IMG/VR virus record: IMGVR_UViG_3300044613_001958
Coordinates: 1 to 27,874 of that record
Strand: one strand, 5' to 3'
DNA from: a virus
DNA length: 27,874 nucleotides
Position 1 is the stretch's first letter, and each line of letters begins with the position of its first letter. The position numbers and the translations under genes were made by a program. The notes under the pieces were generated by a model, which saw only the letters and a list, made by a program, of their open reading frames with translations, searched no databases and was not told the DNA's origin. Of this stretch, positions 1 through 5,132 are shown one piece after another.

Positions 1-621
1 TAATTCTTTTGTTTTTTGGGTAGCGTACCCTGTATATTCTTCCTCTTGGTAGTTTATTTTAAACTTTAAATCAGCCCATACATCTGTTACAGGAGTACCA
101 TCGTTTAGTTCTTCAAGTCTTTTTTTATTTCTATGTTTCCATAATAAGTTTTGTGAACTTAAAGCGGAGTATGGTTTCTTTTCATTATTAAAATAGTATT
201 CATCACTAACTGAATAAAACAAGATAATGTCGTGTTTTTTAGGGTAGCATTTTTTTGAAACTCCACCGCCATTATATTCAAATACTATTTCATTTCTGAA
301 ATTATCATACCCAAAAACATCATCCATTAAAATCCGCATCCAATGGTTAATTCGTGTGTCCATTTGCAAATAAATACTCCCTGTGCTTTTCAATACTCGG
401 TGCATTTCTTTTAATCTTGGCAAATAATGGATTTCAATTTCACTTCTAATCGGTTTTAAGTCTTGGTAATCCCCAAAATTTCTACCTGTTCCATAAAGAA
501 TATCGCAGTAAATTAAATCTACACTTTCATCAGGTTGCGACAAAAGGAGTTCAAGGTTATCAACCGCCCTGCACATAACACGGGTTTGGCAAAATGGCTG
601 TTCAGTAATTCTATCAATCAT
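1..621 (-). CDS. DNA methyltransferase (N6-adenine/N4-cytosine, PF01555 type), 3' end outside window
   Basis: The reading frame opens at ATG 621 and stays open for 207 codons to the window edge, so the C-terminus is missing. The product looks like a beta-class amino-methyltransferase that transfers methyl from SAM to adenine N6 or cytosine N4. Near residues 35-50 is the motif IV region with VDLIYCDILYGTGRNFGDY, where the usual DPPY is DILY. It is followed by a GSIYLQMDTRINHWMR block and, at the edge, YATQKTKEL, which resembles the family's PTQKP-L motif. It is the last visible gene of the small-gene operon and is preceded by a repeat-like leader (631-694). The likely role is self-methylation against host restriction. 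Family assignment is fairly sure; target base and site are unknown. Confidence 0.82.
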   Translation of the reverse strand, partial: MIDRITEQPFCQTRVMCRAVDNLELLLSQPDESVDLIYCDILYGTGRNFGDYQDLKPIRSEIEIHYLPRLKEMHRVLKSTGSIYLQMDTRINHWMRILMDDVFGYDNFRNEIVFEYNGGGVSKKCYPKKHDIILFYSVSDEYYFNNEKKPYSALSSQNLLWKHRNKKRLEELNDGTPVTDVWADLKFKINYQEEEYTGYATQKTKEL

Positions 622-630
622 TCGTTTTTA

Positions 631-694
631 ATTTTAAAGTTTAGTAATTCTATTTAGCTTCGGGTTCAGCCACTTCGCCAATCTGCAAAACGTT
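631..694 (-). repeat. Leader repeat upstream of the methyltransferase, related to the 3796-3870 repeat
   Basis: The 64 bases before the methyltransferase start share AATCTGCAAAACGTT (plus-strand sense), GGTTCA and ATTTTAA-GTTTAGTA with the leader before the gene at 3559-3792, in the same order and at similar spacing. The two genes are unrelated, so the similarity belongs to the leader and not to the proteins. On the transcript it would form the 5' untranslated region of the methyltransferase. Its function is unknown. Confidence 0.6.
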
Positions 695-695
695 C

Positions 696-869
696 TCAAT
701 CCCCATCCTCATCATTTATCCGCTTAACAACCGCCTTGTATTCGGCAGTTGCTTTGAGTTTTTTAACGTATTGTTTTATCTGCGCTCGGTACATTAGCGG
801 TATTCGTATGCGCACGGCAGGCGGCTCTAATTTGCGGCCTTGGTTTCGGTCGGAGTGTGGTCGTATCAT
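696..869 (-). CDS. Small basic hypothetical protein, 57 aa
   Basis: ATG at 869 overlaps the stop of the preceding 27-aa frame as ATGA. The product starts MIRPHSDRNQGRKLEPPAVR and is strongly basic. Its central RIRIPLMYRAQIKQYVKKLK stretch could be a short strand followed by helices, as in ribbon-helix-helix DNA-binding proteins; that is only an inference from the residue pattern. The tail is acidic (NDEDGD). The stop TGA runs directly into the leader repeat of the methyltransferase gene. The coupled start, the plausible composition and the lack of any other gene in this interval support it. No family recognised. Confidence 0.6.
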   Translation of the reverse strand: MIRPHSDRNQGRKLEPPAVRIRIPLMYRAQIKQYVKKLKATAEYKAVVKRINDEDGD

Positions 870-949
870 TTCTTTGCGTTATTACGTTGTGATGTTGCTG
901 CCCAAGTGAGCGTTGCTGTTGTGAAGATTAGTAAGAGGATTGATGCCAT
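866..949 (-). CDS. 27-aa membrane micropeptide, hypothetical
   Basis: ATG at 949 lies 2 bases after the upstream stop, and the frame ends in an ATGA overlap with the next gene. The peptide has a hydrophobic segment, SILLLIFTTATLTWAA, and a charged tail (QRNNAKK), so it could be a single-pass membrane peptide. The 16 bases up to and including its ATG (AAAACAAATAACTATG) are identical to those of the gene starting at 1785, which argues that this start is used. Function unknown. The short length keeps confidence moderate. Confidence 0.5.
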   Translation of the reverse strand: MASILLLIFTTATLTWAATSQRNNAKK

Positions 950-951
950 AG

Positions 952-1200
952 TTATTTGTTTTGTTTGTTATAAGTTTCATTATAATAATACACAGCATTT
1001 GAAATTGCATTATCAAGCTTGCTTAGATATTCCATTCCGTATGGAGTTTTATCAATTTGTTGAAATGCAAAAACTATTGCATCGACTATTTGACCTTTTT
1101 CCATTTCTTTAGCTTTCTCTTTTAATTCATCAATATGTTTTTGTTGCAAAGATATTGAAGGAGTTAATTGTTCAATTAACCAGTCCACTGCTGTTTTCAT
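952..1200 (-). CDS. Hypothetical phage protein, 82 aa
   Basis: ATG at 1200 overlaps the upstream stop as ATGA. The protein starts MKTAVDWLIEQL and is rich in charged helix formers (KHIDELKEKAKEMEKGQ), then has an aromatic tail ending VYYYNETYNKQNK. Proteins with this general look (MKTAV-W-L-EQL start, KAKEMEK block, YY-ETY end) recur as small early proteins in Bacteroidota phages as far as I recall; their function is not known to me. It sits in a chain of coupled small genes upstream of a DNA methyltransferase. A TATCTTTG box occurs inside it (1147-1154) but is unproven as a promoter. Confidence 0.75.
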   Translation of the reverse strand: MKTAVDWLIEQLTPSISLQQKHIDELKEKAKEMEKGQIVDAIVFAFQQIDKTPYGMEYLSKLDNAISNAVYYYNETYNKQNK

Positions 1201-1424
1201 ATATTTTCTATTTCTTGTTTAACATTAATCCAATACATAATAGCATCAAGCCTTTCAGTTTCATTTGTACTTGGCTTAGTTGGTATGGCTGCAATTATTT
1301 CATTAACCGCAATTATTGCTGACTGCTTGGCAAATTCTTTATTTATTTTGCCTCCCCAATAACCACCGCATAATGGTTTGTATTTATCAATTAATTGAGT
1401 TGCTTTTTCTTTAAAATTTTCCAT
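1197..1424 (-). CDS. Hypothetical phage protein, 75 aa
   Basis: I chose ATG at 1424, which overlaps the upstream stop as TGATG; a GTG one codon earlier is also possible. The product (MENFKEKATQLIDKYKPLCG) has a central AKQSAIIAVNEIIAAIP helix and ends NVKQEIENI. It looks like a small soluble helical protein. It is coupled on both sides (TGATG at its start, ATGA at its end), so it belongs to the small-gene operon starting at the 1811-1841 promoter. No family recognised. Confidence 0.72.
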   Translation of the reverse strand: MENFKEKATQLIDKYKPLCGGYWGGKINKEFAKQSAIIAVNEIIAAIPTKPSTNETERLDAIMYWINVKQEIENI

Positions 1425-1645
1425 CACTTTTTTTCTTTTTCATCTGATTGTATTAAAAAGCTATCAACCCAAATTTGATTTCCAACTTTATACATAGGGT
1501 TTATTGCTTCGGTTATTTCCACTTTTATTTGTTGGGATGTGATTTGAATAATTTGGCAAACACAGCCATTTGTAATTACTTCCATCCCTAAGTTAGGAAA
1601 CAGGGCTTTTATATTGCCCTGCTCCATTTTTGCTGTTACATCCAT
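1424..1645 (-). CDS. Hypothetical phage protein, 73 aa
   Basis: The frame starts at ATG 1645 inside the last codons of the 49-aa gene. The product alternates beta-type stretches (MEVITNGCVCQIIQI, QQIKVEIT) with a short region YKVGNQIWVDSFLIQ and a charged end (SDEKEKK), which suggests a small beta-barrel-like fold. There is a CVC motif near residue 28. It is coupled to the next gene by TGATG. No family recognised, but length, coupling and composition make it a real gene. Confidence 0.72.
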   Translation of the reverse strand: MDVTAKMEQGNIKALFPNLGMEVITNGCVCQIIQITSQQIKVEITEAINPMYKVGNQIWVDSFLIQSDEKEKK

Positions 1646-1785
1646 AATGCTACGTATAATTTTGCTTGTGATTTAATGTTGTTTACTTGTGAGATGGTTC
1701 TTCTTAATTTCTTTGGTGTGTTGTTCCACATTATTTGAAATTGTGTTTTCCATTTTGCTTCTGATTTTACTGTTGCTGTTGTCAT
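1636..1785 (-). CDS. Small basic hypothetical protein, 49 aa, first gene of its operon
   Basis: This frame starts at ATG 1785, about 20 bases beyond the expected start site of the 1811-1841 promoter. It begins MTTATVKSEAKWKTQFQIMW and continues with basic stretches (TPKKLRRT, KSQAKLY), so it is a short, positively charged and probably helical protein. Its stop lies inside the next gene (10-base overlap). The A-rich leader matches that of the gene at 949. As first gene of a phage operon with a strong promoter it could be a host-takeover or regulatory peptide, but that is inference from position only. Confidence 0.62.
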   Translation of the reverse strand: MTTATVKSEAKWKTQFQIMWNNTPKKLRRTISQVNNIKSQAKLYVALWM

Positions 1786-1810
1786 AGTTATTTGTTTTAA
1801 TTTGTTGGCA

Positions 1811-1841
1811 CAAATATCAACCTATTTTTCATACCTGCAAA
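1811..1841 (-). promoter_or_regulatory. Bacteroidota-type promoter for the small-gene/methyltransferase operon
   Basis: On the minus strand TTTG (1841-1838) is followed after exactly 19 bases by GATATTTG (1818-1811), one mismatch from the Bacteroidota -7 consensus TAnnTTTG. It lies just downstream of the terminator at 1869-1893 and about 26 bases before the first start codon at 1785, so terminator and promoter separate two operons. Confidence 0.6.
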
Positions 1842-1868
1842 CTTTATTTTGTTAAAATTTGTTAAAAC

Positions 1869-1893
1869 AAAAAAAGCAGCCATTGCTGACTGC
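1869..1893 (-). terminator. Intrinsic terminator ending the late/lysis operon
   Basis: On the minus strand GCAGTCA-GCAA-TGGCTGC forms a 7-bp stem (one U-G pair) with a 4-base loop, followed directly by TTTTTTT (1875-1869). This is a textbook rho-independent terminator about 50 bases after the stop of the spanin-like gene at 1943. Confidence 0.85.
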
Positions 1894-1942
1894 CCTTTAA
1901 AACAAATTTTACGCCCTATGAAAACGTGGTCAAATATAGTAA

Positions 1943-2383
1943 TTAATTTAACACCGACAAAATAAATATCATTACCGCCCCTAATACCGCAATGCGCTTG
2001 TGCCTGCGCTGTTTGCGTATCTCTTTATGTTGAGCTACAATGAGCGTTGAGTCGGCAACAATTACGCTATCTTTAACCGCTATCTCAACTTCTTTTATCT
2101 GTATGAGTGTATCGCATTCTTGTACCACTAACTGAATGAATGTATCACACTCGGCAGGTGCAATGGTGCGAATGTACTTTACCCTTGTAACATAAATAGT
2201 ATCACGTATTCTGCTTTGGCTTTCGGCTATTCTTGCACGTTCACGCAACACTTCGGTTTGGTTCAATAAACTATCAAGGTTGTGGTTAACATTAAATGGC
2301 TCTACGTGCGTTCTGTGGCACGTTCGGTAAGTCATGGCCACCAACACAAGTAACAAGGCGGCAAGTTGCAAATATACCCTCAT
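1943..2383 (-). CDS. Spanin-like (Rz-type) membrane protein with coiled coil, 146 aa
   Basis: The N-terminus (MRVYLQLAALLLVLVAMTY) is a membrane anchor or signal segment. A long polar helical region follows (about residues 25-125, with LRERARIAESQSRIRD and KEVEIAVKDSVIVADS), then a basic patch QRRHKRIA and a second hydrophobic segment AVLGAVMIFILSVL at the C-terminus. Anchor plus periplasmic coiled coil is the layout of Rz-type inner-membrane spanins, which join inner to outer membrane in the last lysis step. The second C-terminal segment is not typical, so the call stays tentative. Starts by ATGA overlap with the preceding gene and is the last gene before the terminator at 1869-1893. Confidence 0.5.
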   Translation of the reverse strand: MRVYLQLAALLLVLVAMTYRTCHRTHVEPFNVNHNLDSLLNQTEVLRERARIAESQSRIRDTIYVTRVKYIRTIAPAECDTFIQLVVQECDTLIQIKEVEIAVKDSVIVADSTLIVAQHKEIRKQRRHKRIAVLGAVMIFILSVLN

Positions 2384-2802
2384 ACTAATATAATGTTTTC
2401 AACTTTGACCTTGAATGGTATGCGCTTATTGGTATAATCTTCCTCTGCATACGGTTTCAAAGTATAACCAATTGGCAATGTTCTACGGCTCGGGAAGCTA
2501 AACCCTTGTGTCATATCATTGACAATGCAATAGTATTCGTAACGGCTCATTTTCAATGTTACGTGGCACAACTCCCCTACTTGCACCTCGCCAATGTACT
2601 TGCTTATCTGTTTGCCGTTTAAGTAGGTGTACAGAAACAAACGGCAAGTGCTTGTATCTTCGCTTCTGTTGATGCCTATGCGCACGCTGTCAACATGATG
2701 ATGCCCACGGCTAAATCCTGCAATCTTTTGAATGCCCTCGCTCGGTTGCATGTCTGGCACGGTAAACTTAAAGGTCATTATTCTTGGGTTGAGTATCAGC
2801 AT
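2380..2802 (-). CDS. Hypothetical beta-rich phage protein, 140 aa
   Basis: ATG at 2802 overlaps the stop of the preceding gene and follows a G-rich stretch (GAGGGGGCGGG) that may act as ribosome binding site; a second in-frame ATG is 8 codons later. The protein is beta-rich: IAGFSRGHHHVDSVRIGINR, then FLYTYLNGKQISKYIGEV and VTLKMSRYEYYCIV. This pattern suggests a concanavalin- or LamG-like sandwich. It lies between two membrane proteins in the lysis region, so a role at the cell envelope is possible but unproven. Confidence 0.7.
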   Translation of the reverse strand: MLILNPRIMTFKFTVPDMQPSEGIQKIAGFSRGHHHVDSVRIGINRSEDTSTCRLFLYTYLNGKQISKYIGEVQVGELCHVTLKMSRYEYYCIVNDMTQGFSFPSRRTLPIGYTLKPYAEEDYTNKRIPFKVKVENIILV

Positions 2803-3053
2803 CCCGCCCCCTCTTCTCTCATATCCACCTTTGGCTGTTGCGTGTTACTTCGTAGGTTGACTATCTGCTCAACCGTTACAATGCCCATACATACGGCAGC
2901 GAATATCAACCAAGCATAAAGCGCATCGATTTGAGCGGCTTCTGGTATCAACCTTGCTGTGATGTATATCGAAGTTGCAACAGCTACGAATGCGCTCAAC
3001 TTACGTGCTGAATAGTTGCCCTTTATGTTCTTAAAGCTATCAAGTATTTTCAT
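2796..3053 (-). CDS. Small membrane protein, two TM segments, holin candidate, 85 aa
   Basis: The start is taken at ATG 3053 (MKILDSFKNIKGNYSARKLS) because a longer frame would cover an unrelated A-rich leader and the end of the previous gene. Two hydrophobic segments are visible: LSAFVAVATSIYITARLI and LYAWLIFAAVCMGIVTVEQI, followed by a polar tail. Proteins with the signature YSARKLSAF plus two membrane spans are, as I recall, frequent in Bacteroidota phages next to lysis genes. The size and topology fit a holin, but several other membrane proteins nearby could also be the holin. Confidence 0.72.
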   Translation of the reverse strand: MKILDSFKNIKGNYSARKLSAFVAVATSIYITARLIPEAAQIDALYAWLIFAAVCMGIVTVEQIVNLRSNTQQPKVDMREEGAGC

Positions 3054-3156
3054 GTTTGTTTTTTTTGTTGTGTATGCGAATGTTTGTAGCGGGTAGTAGG
3101 TAGTTATGGGCAACCGTAGGACAGTCCCGAAAAACCATCCTACGAAACCCACAAGA

Positions 3157-3375
3157 TTACTTTGGAAATGAAAATTTTTCTCCAAGTAATTCAATTCGTT
3201 GACCAAGTACTTGTAAATACTCGTTCATCAATCTTGACTGCTTGTAAAGCAAGTCTTTGTTCTGCCTGTCAAGGTCAACAAATTTTTGCGTTCTCATAAA
3301 GTCATTTAAGGCGTTTACTTTAATCGCCAACTCTTGTGCTTCGGTTAGAAGCCTGTCGAAAAATGAATTTTCCAT
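3157..3375 (-). CDS. Small helical phage protein, 72 aa (possibly crAss001_48-related)
   Basis: ATG at 3375 gives MENSFFDRLLTEAQELAIKV, a purely helical, charged protein with a repeating leucine pattern (NDFMRTQKFVDLDRQNKDLL, then LMNEYLQVLGQRIELL). The pattern of an N-terminal helix, a K-F--L------LL--Q--LM--Y---L block resembles small phage proteins annotated as crAss001_48-related; I am unsure of that name. Function unknown. Its upstream leader is the 183-base repeat-bearing interval 3376-3558. Confidence 0.72.
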   Translation of the reverse strand: MENSFFDRLLTEAQELAIKVNALNDFMRTQKFVDLDRQNKDLLYKQSRLMNEYLQVLGQRIELLGEKFSFPK

Positions 3376-3442
3376 TTTATTTAATTGTGGGTTTTACAAA
3401 GCCCGCCCAGAGCATTATCTTGAAACGGCAGCCCATAACAAA

Positions 3443-3550
3443 GTATTGCCAAAAGGCAGGCTGTCGTGCTGTATTGAATTTTTGTAGTTCTAATCATCTT
3501 TAGTGCTTGTTTGCAAATTTAGTCGTTCTAATTCTGCCCTTCGGCAATAC
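3443..3550. repeat. Inverted-repeat pair (17 bp arms) in the intergenic interval 3376-3558
   Basis: The left arm GTATTGCCAAAAGGCAG (3443-3459) and the right arm CTGCCCTTCGGCAATAC (3534-3550) are inverted copies matching at 15 of 17 positions. Each arm is itself a short hairpin (TGCC/GGCA). The 74 bases between hold two copies of GTTCTAAT. No reading frame fills the interval. The rest of 3376-3558 contains a further imperfect palindrome (CAGCC...GGGCTG in the minus sense) and the leader of the gene at 3375. It may be a MITE-like remnant or a folded recombination site. Confidence 0.6.
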
Positions 3551-3556
3551 TCAAAC

Positions 3557-3568
3557 CGTTAGTGGCAA
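3557..3568 (-). repeat. Cassette 3' core, copy 1 (TTGCCACTAACG)
   Basis: The minus-strand sequence TTGCCACTAACG spans the last codons and the TAA stop of the gene at 3559-3792 and is identical to the copy at 3862-3873. Because of it two unrelated proteins both end in Cys-His. Confidence 0.6.
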
Positions 3569-3792
3569 GTGCTACCACGTTTCGATAAAACAAACTCTTT
3601 TAAATCTTTTAAACATTCATCACACACAGGAAATAACTCATTTGCTCTGTAATAAGATGCTTGTAGAGTTTGTGTTCCATCACATATCTTGCAAGTAAAT
3701 CCTATACATAAACCATCATTAGTTCCTGCACCAGCCACTAACAGCACATTTGCGTCAGTGGCGGGTTCGTGTTTCAAATTATCTTTTGCCAT
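3559..3792 (-). CDS. Small zinc-ribbon-like protein, 77 aa, in a cassette-like unit
   Basis: ATG at 3792 gives MAKDNLKHEPATDANVLLVA. Two CxxC pairs, CKIC (residues 34-37) and CDEC (57-60), about 20 residues apart, would form a four-Cys zinc ribbon; the remainder is helical (LKDLKEFVLSKRG). Such small proteins often bind nucleic acid or protein partners, but no role can be assigned. The gene is bounded by two short DNA cores (3734-3747 inside its N-terminal codons, 3557-3568 over its stop) that recur around the neighbouring gene at 3864, and its leader is a repeat (3796-3870). Confidence 0.7.
   Translation of the reverse strand: MAKDNLKHEPATDANVLLVAGAGTNDGLCIGFTCKICDGTQTLQASYYRANELFPVCDECLKDLKEFVLSKRGSTCH
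3734..3747 (-). repeat. Cassette 5' core, copy 1 (GTGCTGTTAGTGGC)
   Basis: The minus-strand sequence GTGCTGTTAGTGGC recurs with one change at 4026-4039. Here it is translated as part of VLLVAG, there as part of GAVSG, in a different reading frame, so the conservation is of DNA and not of protein. Confidence 0.55.
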
Positions 3793-3795
3793 ATA

Positions 3796-3870
3796 TTTTA
3801 AGTTTAGTATTTCAAATCAACTGCGGTGGTTCAATGCGCCACCGAACGCAAATCTGCAAAACGTTAGTGG
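3796..3870 (-). repeat. Intergenic hairpin and leader repeat between cassette-like genes
   Basis: Starting at the stop of the gene at 3864, the minus strand reads CTAACGTTTTGCAGATT, then a hairpin CGGTGG/CCACCG with a 9-base loop (about 3825-3845), then ACTAAACTTAAAAT just before the ATG at 3792. The start and end of this element recur before the methyltransferase (631-694), and its first 12 bases recur at 3557-3568. Confidence 0.6.
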
Positions 3871-3873
3871 CAA
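3862..3873 (-). repeat. Cassette 3' core, copy 2 (TTGCCACTAACG)
   Basis: Identical over 12 bases to 3557-3568, and again contains the stop codon of the gene it ends (TGC CAC TAA). Confidence 0.6.
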
Positions 3874-4094
3874 TTTAGTAACCGTTTCCAAACAACTCTG
3901 TACGCTTCATACTCATATTTTACTCCATCTCCACGTTGAATGTAGAATTTTCCATCGTGGTATCTACCAAGTAAAATAGTTGTATAATCTTTTACCTTAA
4001 ATAAATAAATATCGTGAGATAAACTGCCGCTAACAGCACCCAAATCACTATTAACGGTTTTATTATTGATTGGTGTTTCGTGCATCATTTTCAT
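3864..4094 (-). CDS. Hypothetical protein, about 76 aa, in a cassette-like unit
   Basis: The frame is open further upstream, but earlier codons overlap the DUF3310 gene; I chose ATG 4094 (MKMMHETPIN), with ATGs at 4088, 4085 and 4109 also possible. The core of the protein, HDIYLFKVKDYTTILLGRYH then GKFYIQRGDGVKYEYEAYRV, alternates beta strands and aromatic residues, which suggests a small beta-barrel. It ends in Cys-His because its stop lies in the recurring DNA core 3862-3873; the other core (4026-4039) lies in its N-terminal codons. Function unknown. Confidence 0.6.
   Translation of the reverse strand: MKMMHETPINNKTVNSDLGAVSGSLSHDIYLFKVKDYTTILLGRYHDGKFYIQRGDGVKYEYEAYRVVWKRLLNCH
4026..4039 (-). 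repeat. Cassette 5' core, copy 2 (GTGCTGTTAGCGGC)
   Basis: Matches 3734-3747 at 13 of 14 positions, at a distance of 292 bases. The 3' cores are 305 bases apart, so the two small genes form a near-periodic unit. Confidence 0.55.
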
Positions 4095-4293
4095 ATTTAT
4101 TAATTTCATATTCCAAGTACCACAATGCTTTCTGCAAGTCCTGTTTTCTGTTACCCTTGTTATCGGCACGTAACACGTATTTAATTAAGTTGCCCAATTC
4201 AAAGTTTAACTTGTAATGATTGATGATGTTAATGACTTCAAGCGGGTTGTCCTTGCCACCGTAATGCTTTGGATGATTAACCGCTTCGCTCAT
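4063..4293 (-). CDS. DUF3310 family protein (SaV-like), 76 aa
   Basis: The sequence carries the DUF3310 signature almost end to end: VNHPKHYGG (residues 5-13), then NPLEVINIINHYKLNFELGN, LIKYVLRADNKGNRKQDLQK and ALWYLEYEINKY. In other phages this domain is found alone or as part of a larger protein; T7 gp1.7, a nucleotide kinase, belongs to the same family, so a role in nucleotide metabolism is plausible though not shown here. The start overlaps the upstream stop as ATGA. Full length for the family. Confidence 0.85.
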   Translation of the reverse strand: MSEAVNHPKHYGGKDNPLEVINIINHYKLNFELGNLIKYVLRADNKGNRKQDLQKALWYLEYEINKYENDARNTNQ

Positions 4294-4466
4294 ATCACTT
4301 CCTGTAAATTCAATCGTTCAAACTCTTTTATGGTCATGGTAAACTTCGCACCGCTTTCAGCCATAAACTCCATGTGTGGCATCATGTGTCCTGCAATGGG
4401 TATAGTTATCATGCGTAGGTAAGTAATGACCTTGCCCGAATAGTTGTATCGTTTGCCTTTTATCAT
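4290..4466 (-). CDS. Hypothetical protein, 58 aa
   Basis: ATG at 4466 overlaps the stop of the DUF5675 gene as ATGA and the frame ends in an ATGA overlap with the DUF3310 gene. It therefore fills the interval between them exactly. The product begins MIKGKRYNYSGKVITYLRMI and continues with a Met-rich stretch (GHMMPHMEFMAESG) and a helical end, TIKEFERLNLQEVI. It looks like a small alpha/beta protein; no family recognised. The double coupling makes it very likely real. Confidence 0.72.
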   Translation of the reverse strand: MIKGKRYNYSGKVITYLRMITIPIAGHMMPHMEFMAESGAKFTMTIKEFERLNLQEVI

Positions 4467-4894
4467 AGTATTGTCAATGTAAATGATTTCTTACCGATAA
4501 CTGCAAGCATCTGTTTTAGTGTTGCATTTGACCTTGTTAGTTCAACTATGCCATCACCGTTCAAATCAGCATAGCCCCTGCCCACACCAATACAACCGAG
4601 CAAATCGGGTTTATGCGTGCGTGGGTTCTTACTGCCTACATAGTTGGCTTGGTGTATAAGGATAAAACTGCGATTGGGTACGTCTAACACATGGTAATGC
4701 TGCGGGTACTTTGCACTTTCTCTATACACCACTTGATAAGCACCTTTGGGTATGCAACTCACTTGTGGCTTGTTGTTCAAGTATGGAAGTTCAATGGTAT
4801 CGCACTCGAATATAACTGCGTTGTTTTCTCGCACAATTAATTTACCGAGCATTTGACTTGGCTGTGGTATGCGTGTTAGTGTGGCTGTTATCAT
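4463..4894 (-). CDS. DUF5675 family protein, lysis-region enzyme candidate, 143 aa
   Basis: The protein matches the DUF5675 pattern: CDTIELPYLNNKPQVSCIP (about residues 31-49), GAYQVVYRESAKYPQHYHVL, DVPNRSFILIHQANYVGSKN, then LLGCIGVG and LNGDGIVELTRSNATLKQML. Conserved His and Cys residues (HYHVLDVP, ILIHQAN, GCIGVG) could form an active site. The family is common in Bacteroidota and in phages, often beside holin-like genes, so a cell-wall-degrading role has been suspected, but I know of no proof. It follows a membrane protein (ATGA overlap at 4891-4894) in an operon with its own promoter at 5133-5163. No other endolysin is visible in the window. Confidence 0.82.
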   Translation of the reverse strand: MITATLTRIPQPSQMLGKLIVRENNAVIFECDTIELPYLNNKPQVSCIPKGAYQVVYRESAKYPQHYHVLDVPNRSFILIHQANYVGSKNPRTHKPDLLGCIGVGRGYADLNGDGIVELTRSNATLKQMLAVIGKKSFTLTIL

Positions 4895-5109
4895 CCCTTT
4901 ATACTTTTATACCAAGTGAATAATGTAATAGGCAACGTAGCAAGCACGGCACTTAATGACAAACAGCAGAATGCTTGAAGCAATCGGCTTTCCATTGTGA
5001 TAATCTCTAACGAAATGTTCTTAATGTCATGCAACACGGCTGTGTTCATCACAACTGAAATGACCGCAAACACGGTCGCTTCAAATAATTTTCTTTGATT
5101 TCGGCTCAT
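4891..5109 (-). CDS. Small membrane protein, two TM segments, holin candidate, 72 aa
   Basis: ATG at 5109 gives MSRNQRKLFEATVFAVISVV. Two hydrophobic stretches are visible, roughly residues 10-28 (ATVFAVISVVMNTAVL) and 46-66 (FCCLSLSAVLATLPITLFTW), with basic ends on both sides. It is the first gene after the promoter 5133-5163 and is coupled to the DUF5675 gene, the layout expected of a holin-endolysin pair. Holin assignment is inferred from size, topology and position only. Confidence 0.7.
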   Translation of the reverse strand: MSRNQRKLFEATVFAVISVVMNTAVLHDIKNISLEIITMESRLLQAFCCLSLSAVLATLPITLFTWYKSIKG

Positions 5110-5132
5110 AGGTTTTTTGTTTTAGTTTGCCG

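Noticed and set aside
840-1112. Open frames on the plus strand throughout the window (for example at 840-1112, 5279-5572, 21830-22228).
   Set aside because: They lie opposite longer, coupled minus-strand genes, have compositions typical of antisense frames and lack plausible start contexts.
1147-1154. TATCTTTG with TTG at 18 bases inside the 82-aa gene.
   Set aside because: Spacing is acceptable but a TTG within a 7-base window is common by chance in AT-rich DNA, and a better promoter exists upstream.
3054-3206. Longer N-terminus for the holin-like protein (start at 3206).
   Set aside because: The extra residues are encoded by the A-rich leader and the end of the preceding gene; the family-like sequence starts at ATG 3053.
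3734-4039. True integron attC sites.
   Set aside because: The cores (GTTAGYGGC) do not match the attC R-box GTTRRRY exactly, and no integron integrase is visible in the window. Only the cassette-like layout is claimed.
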